Shown: one piece after another, positions 23,102 to 35,740 of the stretch
Layout: each line of letters begins with the position of its first letter
Position numbering within the stretch: position 1 is the first letter of the stretch
NCBI GenBank assembly: GCA_024811115.1
Contig: JAKOGH010000239.1
Location: 1-64,000, forward strand
Origin: Terana coerulea
Lineage: Eukaryota; Basidiomycota; Agaricomycetes; Polyporales; Phanerochaetaceae
Direction: 5' to 3'
DNA length: 64,000 nucleotides
Notes under the pieces: generated by a model
What the model was told of the DNA's origin: nothing
Databases searched by the model: none
Seen by the model: the letters and a program-made list of their open reading frames with translations, nothing else
Program-made: the position numbers and the translations under genes

Positions 23102-26005
23102 ATGCCACCAAGGCTCAATAAGCGGCAGCTGCGTGAGCTCGAAGAACTGCAAGCTCTCGATACCAGCCATACGGAGGAATTCGCAGAGGAAATACCTAGC
23201 TCGCCTGAGCCGGGCGTGCCTTCTAAAAAAGCAACCGGCGGATTCGCTGCCGTGAGTACAATCCATATCTGCGCCACTGAATCTATAGTGGCTAACTGTC
23301 TTAGCTGATGTCTGCTGGAGACGGTGAAGAGGAAAGCGACTCAGAGGAGCTCACGCGCGCTTCGAAAACCAAGAAGGCTAGTAAGCTGCACTGTTAGCAG
23401 AAAGCCTGGCGTTGAGCTAACGTCCTACAAGTAGAAGAAAAAGAAAAAGAAGGCACCTGGAGTATCGACTCCTGCTACGCCTGCTCCAGCCCCAGTCGTC
23501 AGCACCCAGAGCCTTGAACCTGATGCGCAACCTACACACTCGACATCCACTGCTCCCAATGCGGAAGCAAAGAAGGAGAGGAAAGCTTTGAAGAAGCAGA
23601 AAGCCAAGGCGGCGAAGCAGGATGGGGACGACCTTGACAAAGCACTAGCGGAACTGTCACTCAAGTACCCAGAGCTGAAGCAAGCGGTCCAGAATGCTCC
23701 TGCCACCAAGTCATCGAGCGCATTCTTCTCCTTGCTTGCAGTCTCACTGGCGCATCTTGACGCAGAGGGGGAAATGAAGAAGTTCTTTGGTGCTAAAGTG
23801 GTATCCGCCTCGAAGGCTTCTGGATCGGGCCCGTCCGCTGGTGCGCAGGGTAGACGTCAGCCTACAGCCGTCCGTTCAAATCTCACTCGCCCTCAGCCTA
23901 CATGGTGGCCAGCAAGCCATAGGCAAGGCCTTTCCTCCCGCATGCTTACTCAAGAAGAAATAGAGGATCAGCAAACAAGACATTCGTGGACTACCAATGT
24001 CGCGGGAGAGAAGATTTGGACAGTGGAGTACAGTAAAAAGTACAAAGGATGGACCAAAACTTTTATTGGCATGGTCATGGTTGGAGGTGAGTTCCTTTAG
24101 TGCGTATATAGTCTGACACTTATCAATGTTTGAAGACCCGGAGGGATTATTCCAGCTATTAAGAGCTTTCCCTTATCACGCAGACACTCCTGCAGCTTTC
24201 CGAGGTGTATTTCCACCGCGAAGGTGAGTTTACTCGCTCGCAACAAGTGCAGTGGTATTTATCTCGAGGCCAGAACACAGTACTGCCGCGGACTTCATCG
24301 ACCGAGCGCTGTTCACGTATGAGCGAGCATTCGTAGGCGCATTCAACCTCACAAGCGGACTGAATCGTCTGGATTTCGACCGAGTTGAGAATCGTCCGTT
24401 TTTCCTCGCCATTCACCGACAGGTGTCGTGCGTCAATTTTTTGCCTCATACTTCAGTGCGCTAAGATTTACACTGTTGTAGGGACTTGCATCGACGAGGT
24501 TGTGTTCGCACGGCGTTTGAATTCGCTCGGCTATTGTACAGCCTAGATCCTTCGACCGACCCTCACGGTGCCCTTCTACATCTCGATTTTCTCGCAATCA
24601 AGGCCGGCATGCAGCAGTGGCTGCTGGATCTGTGGGACGCCCAGTGCAAGCTGACAGAAGCGGAGTGGGGCGGTAGAGCTCATGTATGTGCTTTGCCTGG
24701 GTGGGCGTATGCTCGTGCATTGGCTCTATTTGCTCAAGAGGAGGCAAAGGAAGATGAGGTGCGCTGTCTCGTCAGTATCCGTTCGTCCTCATACTTATGA
24801 AAGTGTATATATGCAGGGGCATAAGGATAGTACTGCTGCACTGATTGAAGCCGTGACTGCATTCCCATCTGTGGTCCCGCTTTTAGCCGACAAGGCGGAC
24901 ATATCGCTTCCTGGGGTCATACGAGCGCATCAAGCCTTCCGCATACATACGGATGCCAGGTAGGTCGGTTGAGCTGTTATGTGTCGAGTTTACTAACGAC
25001 AGCTGTAGCACGTTACCGGTGGACTCCGACGCAATCTTGCATCTGTTATCTCACCTGTATGCTCTGAGGTCTTCGTCATTGTGGAAGGTGAAATCCCGGT
25101 CTGCTTGGTTCGCGAAGACGGTCAGCTCGCTGGAGTCGGCACTTTCTTCCACGACCTTTGGTACCTCCTCAAAGCCCTCTTCGCCTTCGCCCCCACTTCT
25201 ACGATCTGTTTACTCTCAACCCGCTCTCCAATATTCCATATACCGTCACGTTATGGTCTTGGAGTCGTTCACGCGCGCCGGTCGGCTCTTCGGATTTCTG
25301 CCGCCTAACGTTACGCTGGCGAAGCAACTGGCGTGCGATCCTCTCCCTCCGCCTACGAAAGTGAGCGAGTACGACCCGGACTTCTTCCAGGGCGCGGAGG
25401 ACCCGATGGCTACTACGCCGGGCACGAGGCGGGAGAATGAGAGGAGGCTGGAGCGGCTGATACCGGATCCCGTGTTCAGACGGCAGCTTCAGGTCGGATC
25501 CTGTCCTCTCTCATCTTTAGATAGCATTCTAATCTTACAACATCCGGCAGGACTTTTTCGCAGGCAATCCCCAGTTTGCCGAACGCTTCCCCGGCGGCCT
25601 CGTCCAGTTCGCGCAACTGGCAGCACAGCTGCCGGAAGAGGCCCTCGAGGACATGATGATAGACGCAGTCAACCAGGGCGCAAATGCCGAGGGCCGAGCG
25701 CAGGGCATGCCGGGGCAGATGCCCGGCATGGCAGTGTTCGACGATGTTCCGGGCTTAGCCCAAGCGGAAGACAACGACGTTGAGATGGCTGACGAAGAGG
25801 CGCCCGATGACGAGGACGAGGAAGAAATTGAGGCTACAGTGAGTGCCTCGCAAAATCTTCACTTTCCTCACTAAAACCATATGTATAGCCGTTACCGGTG
25901 CGGCTTCTACGCAACGTCATGAACCGATTCTGGGGCGGCGGTCAGAATGACGACGAATCGTCTGATGAAGAGGGGGATTTGCGCGATGAGCAAGGGGTCG
26001 ACTGA
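23102..26005 (+). CDS. RQC1: TCF25 / Rqc1 homologue (ribosome quality control complex)
   Basis: Rqc1/TCF25 works with the E3 ligase Ltn1/Listerin on stalled 60S subunits to promote ubiquitination and extraction of nascent chains. The ATG at 23102 gives MPPRLNKRQLRELEEL, typical of the family, followed by an acidic Ser/Glu-rich segment and lysine-rich runs (KKARKKKKKAPG, near 23430). The conserved core follows: TWWPASHRQGLSSRML, WTVEYSKKYKGWTKTF, DPEGLFQLLRAFPYHADTLL, HREEHSTAADFIDRALFTYE, DFDRVENRPFFLAIHRQV and FEFARLLYSLDP. The C-terminus is acidic (EMADEEAPDDEDEEE) and ends NDDESSDEEGDL, stop 26003-26005. The family assignment is firm; the 25,020-25,540 exon borders are approximate. Confidence 0.9.
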
Positions 26006-27117
26006 ACGAAATCGAGGCGAGTAAATTACAGATAACATATGCACACTATTCGCGTACTTGGTGCAATTCAATGCACTGTTCATGAAGCCCTGCCAAGGCC
26101 AGACCGCATTTTACCAGGGCTAGACACTAATACGTGGTGGTGTATATAGCAGCGGCCATAACAGTACGTCTTTCCGCTCAGGTCAATCATTTCCTAACGC
26201 TAACAGTACATTAGGCATGCGCAGATGAAACCGCGTGGTTCAGTCCGGTGTTCCGCGCTTTTTTTTTGGCGGAGTGTGGCACGCCGTCAGTACGCCGACG
26301 ACCATCCGAGAGCAGATCCGAGGACAAAGTCTGCTTCAATAACTCAAACAACTTGGGTCATATGATCAACTATAGCCTTCGGTTCCGCTAAATTCTGCTT
26401 CTGAAGCTCGGCACGTCTGGAGTCCAATCATTTTGCGGTGAGCTTGCTATGTTGAAGGACTGCGTAAGATCCGCTTCGCTCTGCCCACCTGGCTACGGTT
26501 GCGCGCAGGACGAGAATCTGACTGATCTACGTATGTGTGCCTCACATTCTAGCCCTCATTTGTTTTATCTGGTAAAGCGGAGGTTGCTCTGACCTTTGTG
26601 GCGGCGCGCACTGCGTCTACCAACATACTGATGGTTGTCATCCGCCCAATCGACCAACATCTACCGCCCTATACATGGTATTTATTTCCCCAGTTACGTC
26701 ACGACTCTATTTGCTGGTCTTCTTTTCAGGTTCTTCTCCGGGGGATTGTCCGGGACAAACCTGGAGGTCATGCAGTTCACATTAGACATCGAAACTCAGT
26801 GAAAGCCGCGAGCTTCACCCGCAAGCCTTCGTGCACCTTCCTCCCTCCAAACGGCGAGAGGAAATCTTTTGCTCCGACTGCCCCGCGCGACACGCCGGGC
26901 CTTCCATTTATGCCAGCGTTTTTCCCGCCTCCGCATATTATCCGTTTGGGCAACGCGGTGGTCATGACGGCGGTCATGCTCTCGCAGCGCTGCAGCCTCA
27001 TGAAGCATATGCACACCCGCAAGAACCGACGGCGTATATAAGAGGGGACGTTTGGGGGACTGAAGCTGCAACAGCTGAAGGCTCGTCTAGCAAGGACCGT
27101 CCACAGTCACTCACAAG
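26006..27117. other. Long intergenic region upstream of the LPMO gene
   Basis: About 1.1 kb between two plus-strand genes, long for this gene block. It includes a run of nine T at about 26264-26272 and the promoter of the LPMO. No frame resembling a protein was found. Confidence 0.45.
27035..27042 (+). promoter_or_regulatory. TATA box (TATATAAG) of the AA9 LPMO gene
   Basis: TATATAAG lies 76-83 bp upstream of the ATG at 27118, a spacing typical of highly inducible fungal cellulase-type genes. Confidence 0.5.
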
Positions 27118-28336
27118 ATGTTCGCTGTCACCGCCCTCCTCGCTCTCGCCTCTGCGGCTCTCCCCACCGTCGTCGCCCACGGTGGTGTCCTCTCGTACGC
27201 CAACGCCGGAAAGTGGTACCAGGGATGGTGCGTACATTTGTAGAGGCGGCTCCGTTGAATGGTGTTGATTGAATGAATATGTGTAGGGCTCCCTACAACA
27301 CCCCCACCGGCCAGACCAGCATCCAGCGCCCTTGGTCGACCTAGTGCGTATAAGATCTAGTGCAGTGTTGATTTATGCGCTCATGGTGCGACGTGTAGCA
27401 ACCCCATCACCGATGCCACCTCTACCCAAATTGCGTGCAATGACGACGGCACCGCGGGTGCTCTCCAGCTGACCGCCACCGTCGCCGCCGGCTCTGCCAT
27501 CACCGCGTACTGGAACCAGGTCTGGCCGCACGCCATCGGCCCCATGCTCACCTACCTCGCTCAGTGCCCTGGCTCGAGCTGCACGGGTGTCAATGCCAAC
27601 ACGCTCAAGTGGTTCAAGATTGACGAATCCGGTCTGCTCTCCGGTACCGTTGGCAGCGGCTCCTGGGCCGACGGCCAGATGATCGCACAAAACTCGACCT
27701 GGACGACGATGATCCCTTCGTCCGTCCCCTCCGGCAACTACCTCATCCGCTTCGAGACCATCGCTCTCCACTCGCTGCCCGCTGTGAGTTCTCTCGCGCA
27801 TGTGCTTTGCGAAACAGAATGCTGACCGCCGTCGTGTGCAGCAATTCTACCCCGAGTGCGCGCAGCTCTCCATCACCGGCGGCGGCAGCCTCGCGCCCAC
27901 CGCCGCAGAGCTCGTCAGCTTCCCCGGCGCGTACAGCAACAGCGACCCGGGTATCAACCTCGACGTCTACTCCAACGCCGCGCAGACCCAGACCACGTAC
28001 GTGATCCCCGGCCCGCCGCTGTACGCCGGCGCGAAGGGCACCTCCGCGCAGAACCCCCCGCCCCCTGCCGTAAGTCACGTCTTCGCCTTGCACAGTGCAT
28101 AAGCGAACTGACATGACATGTGTGCGCAGAGCACCGCGTCCGCGCCGCACTCGTCCTCCGCCTCCGCCTCGAGCGCCCCGCACTCGTCCTCCGCGAGCGT
28201 CCCCAGCGCGTCCTCCGCCGCCGGCACCGTCGCGCAGTACGGCCAGTGCGGTGGCCAGGGCTACACCGGCCCCACCGTCTGCGCGTCCAACTTCAAGTGC
28301 ACGGTCTCGAACCAGTACTACTCGCAGTGCCTGTAG
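27118..28336 (+). CDS. AA9 lytic polysaccharide monooxygenase with C-terminal CBM1
   Basis: Secreted copper enzyme that oxidatively cleaves cellulose. Five exons (27118-27227, 27287-27343, 27399-27783, 27842-28069, 28130-28336) encode 328 residues. A 20-residue signal peptide ends ...PTVVA, so the mature protein starts at His21, the first histidine-brace ligand. The second ligand is in [19 protein letters not shown] holds the conserved Gln and axial Tyr. A Ser/Ala/Pro linker leads to a CBM1 cellulose-binding module ([15 protein letters not shown]...NQYYSQCL) with the expected cysteines and aromatic residues. Context: an upstream TATA box and a neighbouring convergent 5-phosphatase gene. Regioselectivity cannot be read with confidence. 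Confidence 0.95.
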
Positions 28337-29089
28337 GTGCCTCGCGGTTCTCGGTCTGTATGTAGCTGTGAGCAGGATATGGCCTCGGCAAAAGTTGTCT
28401 CTGTAGTAGTGTAATGTGTCTCATATAGCAATGCAACCGATTTCGCCAACCTCTCTCCAATTCCCTTGTGTTAGGAATTGGGTGCGACCCTGAGTAGTTA
28501 AAGATACGTATCAGAGGGACACCCCTTTTGCTGTCCACATTTCCAGGTGACCTGGCGCGCAGTGGTTGTCGCCCTTGAATTCACCCACACAGTAGCGGAC
28601 GAGATTCGGTGCTTCCCGATCCTGTGCTCACCAATATTCCTCATGCAGTGGTGTCTGGTTCGTGGTACCATGTCTACTGCTGGACGTGCTTACCGCGGTA
28701 CCATTCACACCGTGCACGTGGTGGACAAAATTCGGCGCTGGCCCCCACTGTTGAGTGTTTTGCGCACTGCAGTGATATCGCAGACCCCCTCGTGAGAGGG
28801 ACTGACATGTCAATGTAAGGGCCTTGCTCAATGCCAGGATATTCTTCTATTCATTATTCCCTAATAAAGTCCCTGAGGATACGTACGCTACAATAACGAG
28901 GCAAGAAGTACACAGTGGAGAGAAAGATGCTACAACCAGCCACATGCGGGCATGTCCATGAATCGTGAACGGGTGACGTGAGTAGACTGTGTGGATGAAT
29001 GGTGGGGTGCGCGAGTGTTGTAAAGGACAGAACGGATGATGGATATAGGACGGGGACACGCGGGCGGAAGACTCCAGGAGGCTCCATAC
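28337..29089. other. Convergent intergenic region
   Basis: Between the LPMO (plus) and 5-phosphatase (minus) 3' ends. Two imperfect repeats of ACAAAATTCGGCGCT / ACGAGATTCGGTGCT occur at about 28599 and 28723. Nothing else was recognised. Confidence 0.4.
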
Positions 29090-32000
29090 TCAAATCAAGG
29101 TAAGCTCGGTATACCACTGGTACGCGCTCGCGAGGAGCACCTTCTCGTACTCCTGCCACTGCGTCGCCGTCTCCTGCTTGACCTGCGCGCGGTACTCGTG
29201 CCGGATGGACTTGATCGTCATCTTGAACGCGGCCGAGATGGGGCGGTGGTCGGACACGTTCGCCTCGTAGCGCACGTAGTTCAGCTGCTGCACGCGCGAC
29301 GGCTCGCGGCTCCGCCAGAGGATGCGGTCGCACCACGCCGGCACGCGCCGCTTCTCGCTGCTGTCGTACTCGTCCGACCGGCGGTCGTACTTGTACGTCG
29401 GCAGGAAGGTGAGCGGGCCCTCCATGAAGGTGCGCAGCCGGAAGCCGCGGTTCAGCTTCATCTCCTTGAGCAGCTGGTCCTGAGAGTGCAGATGAGCCAT
29501 GTTGCCGGCTTTGATGTGCGCAATGACGGCGTCGCGGCGAAGGTCGATGCGGTAGTTCATGTCGCCGTTGAACTATAGACAGGTGAGACATGTGCCCACA
29601 CGCTGGATTGATACACTCACAAAGACGACTTCATGATCGAGAACCATCGACCCGTCACCGCCGTTGACGAAGGCAATAGGCTCTTCTGGCACCACGGCGT
29701 CTGGAAAGAGCGACCCGTTTTCCATGAAGGCAGCGACGTCCGCATTCCGCTGGCGAATATGCGTTTGTCCTGCAGCCAAGTGGCAGTTGATAAAACAAAT
29801 GGAGGTATCATCCATTGTGAAGCGAGCAATGATACCTCCCTGTTTGTCCACATTAGCAAATGTTGCAGAACATCGAATTCTGCACATACCTTGTTTCCGT
29901 AGCGTCCGCCCATCCCCCGTTTAATGGTAGTAACAGCGATATCCTTCAGCGCGTCGCGGTGTGCATCCTTGACAAAAATGCAACTGAACAGCCCAACGAG
30001 ATTTTCGGTGTGTATGACAGTGTACGGCTGCTCGGGAGGCATAGCGACCCTCACGGCCAGGACAAGGCGGTCGTACCACTTCTTATACGACGTCGTCACG
30101 CGCTGACTCAGCGCGCCGTCGGTGTGGCGGTTCTTTCCGCCGAGTAGCACCGTCTTCGCCGCCATCTTCCGGCTCTCGAGATCGACGAGCTCTTGTAAGC
30201 CGAAAGAGATTATATCTGGCGAGTCGACGCTGGTAAGGACGTCTTGGAGGAAGCTTCCGTTCACGGGATCGGCGCTGAGTGCGTCTGGTTTCGCAGAGTC
30301 CAGGTTCCATGAGACGACGAGGACCTTGAGGTCGCGGAACGTGCTGAACTCCTGCTCGCGCTTCATCATCTCCTGGTCTGCGGTCCAAGATTCAATACCG
30401 CGCCCAAAAATTGACCAAAATAGACGCACCTATCCAATCGACGCCAAGCAGCCCGTCCCAAAACTGTATCCGCTCATCCCTTCCGATACTGAACACCGAC
30501 AACTTGCCCAGCCTCTGTATACTCCACGCATCGACCACGAGCTTCAACACCGGCAACTTCTGGTGCGCCATCCAGTTGTTCGTCATCACCCACGGCTTCG
30601 CCGTCACGTCGTACACCGCAATCATGCCTTTGCGTCCGCCGGCCCACAGGCGCCCGTTCACGCCCTCGAGACAAAGCACGTCCGACGTCGAGACCTTGAC
30701 GACTTCGTCGCACGCCGGGAGCCCGTCCTCGGTGTCGAGTCTCCAAATGCTGACGTGCCCGCCCTCGTGGCCGAGATACACCCGGTCGGGCTGCGTCTGC
30801 AGCACCGTGCCGGACGTCACCGCGCCGAGGTGCTCGGTCGGCAGGAGGGACTTGCCCGTCGCGCCGGGCGTGAAGATGTCGTAGACGCGCACGATCGGCC
30901 CGCGCGAGCTGCTGCCCGCGCCCTGCCCGCCCGCGTCGCGTGTGGACGTCCAGAGCCGCCCGGCGAGGACCTTCGCGAACTCCTGCTTGTCCGCGATGCG
31001 CACGACGCGCGGCGGGGTGTACGCGAGCCCCGCGTCGACGTCGCCCTGCGGGTCGGGCGCGAACACGAGCGCCTTCCCGGTCTCGTCGAGCGTGACCATC
31101 GACTGGCCGTGCCGCGCCATGTGCGTGACGGCGTGCGAGTGCACGCCGAGCTTCGTACCGACGATGAGCCCCGCGCGGACGTCGAGCTCGAAGAGGTGTC
31201 CGTCCTTGGTGCCGATCCAAAGGTAGCTCCCACGGTCGGTCTCCTTGCTGGCGGGCCTGAACTCTAGAGCCGTCACCTTGAAGTCCTTTGCCTTCGCCTC
31301 CATGCCCAACGCTCTCGAATCAAGGTCGTGTATCGGGATGTCAGCCTCAGACAAATCGTAGATTTTGATGTGATGGCCATGTGCAACCGCGACGATGAAT
31401 CCTGAGGCGACGGCAACGCCGACATATGCAGGAATGTAGATGTTCGATGGATGGAAGGGATGGGCATCTAATTTCGGCGGGCGGCGCGAAGCACGACTTG
31501 AGTCAGGGAGGAGCTCCACCTTGACCTTCAGCTCATCATCATCTTCCTCGCTTGACGATCCTGAAAGGGCCTTCCTCGCTGGTGGCAACTTGTCGCCCAG
31601 CGCGATCGTCCGCGTCGGCGGCGGGAGATGCGAGCCGAACAATTTGCGCTCGGTAGGTAGCACAATCGTATTATGTATTATCGGGGGTGGGGAAGTAATG
31701 TATGATGTCTGCCCTTCCTCTGGCGATATTTGCAGGTTGTCAAGGGCCGGAGGACTAATCTTCTGCGATGCGTCGGTCTGATATACGGAGCGATGTCTCG
31801 GAGGGGCGCGCACACGACGCGAGCTCTGCTCGTCGCGGACTGGTATCTGACCTGTGCCTTTGCGAGCGGGAAGCGGTGGCGGCGTTCCGGATGGACTGGA
31901 CGTATCCGAGGGGATGGTGTTGAGCGACACCTGCCGCGCAGTCGCTGCACCTTTTGGACGGGGAGGCGGTCGAGGTGGAGGAGAAATCGGGGACCTTGTG

Positions 32001-33290
32001 GGTGAGGCTGTTACAGTGGGCGACGGGTCATGCAAAGATTCAGAAGAAACGGTGGAAACTGAGGAGGAAGATGCTACGCTGTCGGAGGAGGCTTCCCTAT
32101 GGTGGTGCGCCGCTGAACCGCCGTTGGCTGGAGGTCCGTTCCGACGATTAGGTAGGGGCGGACGCACGGGAGGGCTGTCGTTGCCACTGTCAAATGGGCC
32201 GTGTAACTGTATAAGGGGAGTTGAAGGATCTGGAGAAGTGCTGAGAGGGAAGGAATGTCGTGGTGCCCGCGAAGGCCCTGCAGGGCTAAGCAATGCGGCG
32301 TCAACGGGCGATGTCACTGCTGCTGCAGAGTGGGATACCACCCGAGGCGTGGCATTCAGAGGTCTGGCCGGTGGAGCTACAGGGCCTGCGTTCCTGAAAG
32401 GGGCTATCAGCAAACCACCCTGTTGAGCTCGCTCATCTATGACCAACTGCAGATGACACCATGGCGAAGACTCTGAATTTGCAGCGGATCGTGAGAGCTC
32501 AACAGCAGATATTCCGTGGGTTTTACAGCTCAACTGAACGACTGCAGAGAATCGTCACGATGTCGAGTTGGCCACAGTCCTGAACATTTATCCAGATAGC
32601 AGGAATAGACCATACGTGCACATGAACAGGCACCAGGGAATTACAGCAGCCTGGCGCGATGAAAGGGCAGTCATTGCATTTTGCGAATACAAGTGAATAT
32701 CTGGAAGCCACCAACGGTCCACATACGGCGTGCGCCTAACTCCCAAACAAGACAGGAGCGGGACTCACCCGAACTTGTTGATCAGCGAAGCGACTCCAGA
32801 GCCACCAGTAACTGCGGCAGCCTCTTGAAGTACAGCGGGCGGCGGCGGCGGCGGCTTTCTTGAAAGCAACGCAGCCTTCGCCAGGGGTAGGGGCTGCTAG
32901 TCGGAGACGGCGGTCCGCTCTCCACCTGCACCGGACGCATGAGCGGGCTGTTCGTGACCGACGATACCGGGGAGTTCCCTTTCGATCTAGGCGGCGGCGG
33001 AGGGGCGGCCTCTTGCCACCGACATGGAGGTCCGAGGAAGAGGCCGCCGCACGCAGGGAGCGCGGGCTGGTCGGCGGCTTCTGTTCGCTCGTTATGGACA
33101 CCGCGCGCGGCCGCGACGGGCTGCACGCTTCCGGGGAGAGCAGGTCGCGCGCATTGCCAGCGGGCCGGGGCAGCGAGGTCGTCGAGACCGTCGGGGACGA
33201 CTCCGCCGCGAGCTTCTCGAATCTTGAGCGGAGGGAGCTGACGGCGGGTGTGGGTGTATGCTCGACGTGGGGCGGCGACTGCGAGAGCAT
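29090..33290 (-). CDS. WD40-repeat inositol polyphosphate 5-phosphatase
   Basis: Removes the 5-phosphate from inositol phosphates or phosphoinositides. The ATG at 33290 starts MLSQSPPHVEHT; a low-complexity Ser/Pro exon follows (SSLRSRFEKLAAESS). A long intron (about 32440-32770) leads to the main exon with a proline-rich region and WD40-like propellers (YLWIGTKDGHLFELDVRAG, LWAGGRKGMIAVYDVT, SVFSIGRDERIQFWDG). The catalytic domain follows in 30430-29090: VVSWNLDSAKP, IISFGLQELVDLESRK, GGRYGNKGGI, ICFINCHLAAGQ, FNGDMNYRIDL, RVPAWCDRILW and SDHRPISA, the full set of 5-phosphatase motifs. WD40 plus IPPc order recalls the plant 5PTase12-14 type. Exon 1 has frame changes near 32885 (one C fewer than in the duplicate) and near 33010. 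The 5' half is duplicated at 45.1-47.4 kb. Confidence 0.88.
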
Positions 33291-33478
33291 CGTGAGGGGC
33301 AGTGAGACGACCGGCGACCACAGATATTAGTCTGCTTCAAGCAGCAGAGACTGAGAATTATGTGAGACAATATGGAGAGGCGGAAGTAGGGAAACGGGGC
33401 GTCGTCGTTCGAGGCGAAGTGGCGGCAGGCTGCAGGCTGGACTCGCGCTGATCGCAGCCACGCGGCTTCGGCACCCGC
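30798..33478. repeat. Segmental duplication, parent copy
   Basis: Nearly identical sequence recurs in the same orientation at 45110-47370, covering the 5-phosphatase promoter, exon 1, intron 1 and part of the WD40 exon. The second copy lacks about 700 bp corresponding to 31009-31710 and has a 252-bp insertion. Confidence 0.9.
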
Positions 33479-34290
33479 CGACGCCGTGAAACTCTCATTG
33501 GTGTCTTGGACTGGAGCGACCTCTCACTAGATCTCACTCCTCGACGTCCACTGCGCCTCAAGCTCAAGGCCTCACGCGCACGCTCGACACGCGTCATGGC
33601 GCGACACACTGCACACGCGGGGCACGGACAGGTGACAGGACACGGGCGCTAGTTACACCACGCAGGACCAAGGGTTCGCGCTCTGGAGGGAAAACGAGTT
33701 ATCTAAAAAGGTGAGAAAGGGCACTACAAGACGTGTAGTTATCAGTAAGCTTCCTTTCCTGTATGCTGCGATCGCGGAGCGTGCACTCACCTGGCGTGGC
33801 GTGCTCAGTCGCTCTATGCGGCCAATCTCACTCGACGACGCGTTTTGGCCAGGCCAGGCAGACGATGGATTCCGGTGAGTGGCTGCGTTTCCTGTGCTCT
33901 CGTCTGCTAACGTGTCCTCTCCCTCGCCTCCAAGCCCCTCTCCTTGTCCCCCTAGCAAACCTGTTCCCGCAACCACCGTCTGACCTCGTACACCAAACGC
34001 GCGCCCTCCGCACCGTACTCCGCAGAGTAAAAACGCATTCTCCGCGTCGACCTAGGTACCAGACCTTGAAAGTGGCGTTTTCTGACTCGCCCGAATGAGG
34101 GCTACGCGGGAACGTCTGTTGCAGGTCAGTACACGCGAACCTCGTTGAGATTTCGCAGAACCTCACCCAATTCTCGACGTTGCAGACGTCTCCTCCGGCG
34201 TGTTTGCCTCTAGATCACACGCCTGGGTACGGCGATACTGTGCCAGCTTCAATTGTGCCCTTGTCCGCTTGCATGCCGGCCGCCGGACTC
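33479..34290. other. GC-rich non-coding stretch upstream of the repeat array
   Basis: No frame resembles a protein. It is high in CG dinucleotides, like the tandem array that follows. It marks the border of the gene-poor island. Confidence 0.4.
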
Positions 34291-35210
34291 ACGTCTGTTG
34301 CGGAACGGCCATTTCGAACCTCCGCAAATGTCGGCAACAGTGCGCGAATGGCATCGACGCCTGGCCGCGACGCTGGCCGACGCAACGAACCACATTCCAA
34401 GTCAGTACGACCCCATCTCACTCGGGAATGCCAAAAACTCACCAGAGGCTTCCACAGAACTCTCTTCCTTCCTACGCGCCGATCGTCGCGAAGGCACCCC
34501 GACGCACGCCCGGCCAACGGCACGACGCACAAATGCGCGCGCAGGCCAGACCCCGGTCGGGGGACGGCGATACGTTGCGGAATCGCGAAATTCGCTCCGA
34601 CGCGTCGCGTAGCCGCGGCCAGCCGTCGCCTGCGCACGGCGCGTCCACGCGTCGAGGCGTCATCGGTGCCCAGCGGCTTGCGCCGGACCACAAAGCCGCA
34701 CAACGTCGGCCGCGGGACGGCGATACGTTGCGGAACGACGAAATCCGCCCCGGAGACTCGGGACAGCCGCCGTCCCTCCGTCGCGCACGCACTGCACGCC
34801 GCGCGTCGACACGTTCATGTCGTCCAGGGGCGTTGCTTGGGCCATGAAACGCCCGGGGCGTCGGTCGTGGGACGGTGATCTATCGCGGAACGACGAAATT
34901 CGCCACGGCGCGGCCTCTTCATCCCAACGACGCGTGCTGCCCGCACGCGTCCATCGCAACGGCCATCCGACAGCACCAGCGGGGCTTCAGGACGCACTGT
35001 CGACGACATGCCGGCACGGGGACCTCGGTCGCGGGACGCCGATCTGTTGCGGAACGGCTAAATCGACCATCAGCATGACAGTCGCAGCGGCTCGTGAACC
35101 CGCACGCACCTCGCCTGTTCACCAGCCGCACAGACGGCGGCCACGCCCATCCCGCGCGACGCACGACGGTGAGGATGTTCGTCACGGGACGCCGTTCTGT
35201 CGTAGAACGC
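34290..35210. repeat. Diverged tandem array of about 155-bp units
   Basis: The core GTTGCGGAACG (or close variants) preceded by GGGACGGCGATAC recurs at 34297, 34574, 34728, 34882, 35046 and 35199. The last five are spaced 154, 154, 164 and 153 bp. Each is followed by an AAATTCG-like word. Long open frames on both strands across the array arise from the GC-rich repeat and not from a gene. Confidence 0.7.
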
Positions 35211-35259
35211 CACAATGGGTCCACAACGCGCCCGGTAAAGGCGAAGTCGGCGAGAACGC

Positions 35260-35740
35260 GACCTCGCAGGGCCCTCACGGGCCCTGCTCGGGGACGAGGG
35301 AACCTGGTCAGGGAGGCTTCACGCGTCGCGGTCGAACCGCAGGGCGGCGTACGCGGCGGCATCTCGCAGCGCGTTGTCAAAATCTCGGCGCGCGAGGCAT
35401 CGTTCTCGCCTGAAGACGAAAACACGGGCGTCTATTGAAAGCCAGCCGGAAAGGCGTCTGGAGCATGGTCGTCGAGCGTACCTGCGTCGCCCGCGTGCCA
35501 CCGCTACCGCCTCTCGCAGAGACCGACGCGGTGACGAAGAGACCTCGCAGGGCCCTCGCGGGCCCTGCTCGGAGACGAGAAGCCCTCGTCGGCGTCGCTG
35601 CGGGTGTTCGCGTCGAGCTGCAGGGCGGCACACGCGACGGCATCCCGCAGCCCATTGTCAAAATCCCGGCGCGGGGGCTTCGTTTTCGCCTGGAGATGAA
35701 CACACGGGCGTCTATTGACAGTCAGCCCGAAAGGCCTCGA
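35260..35740. repeat. Pair of about 190-bp direct repeats, 281 bp apart
   Basis: Segments starting ACCTCGCAGGGCCCTC at 35261 and 35542 share order and sequence through a common end CACGGGCGTCTATTGA (35423 and 35703). They are more similar to each other than units of the preceding array and may be a recent local duplication. Confidence 0.65.

Noticed and set aside
34180..34878. 232-codon plus-strand frame with repeated GRGTAIRCG motif
   Set aside because: The repeat in the peptide simply reflects the ~155-bp DNA array; long frames exist on both strands there because of GC bias.
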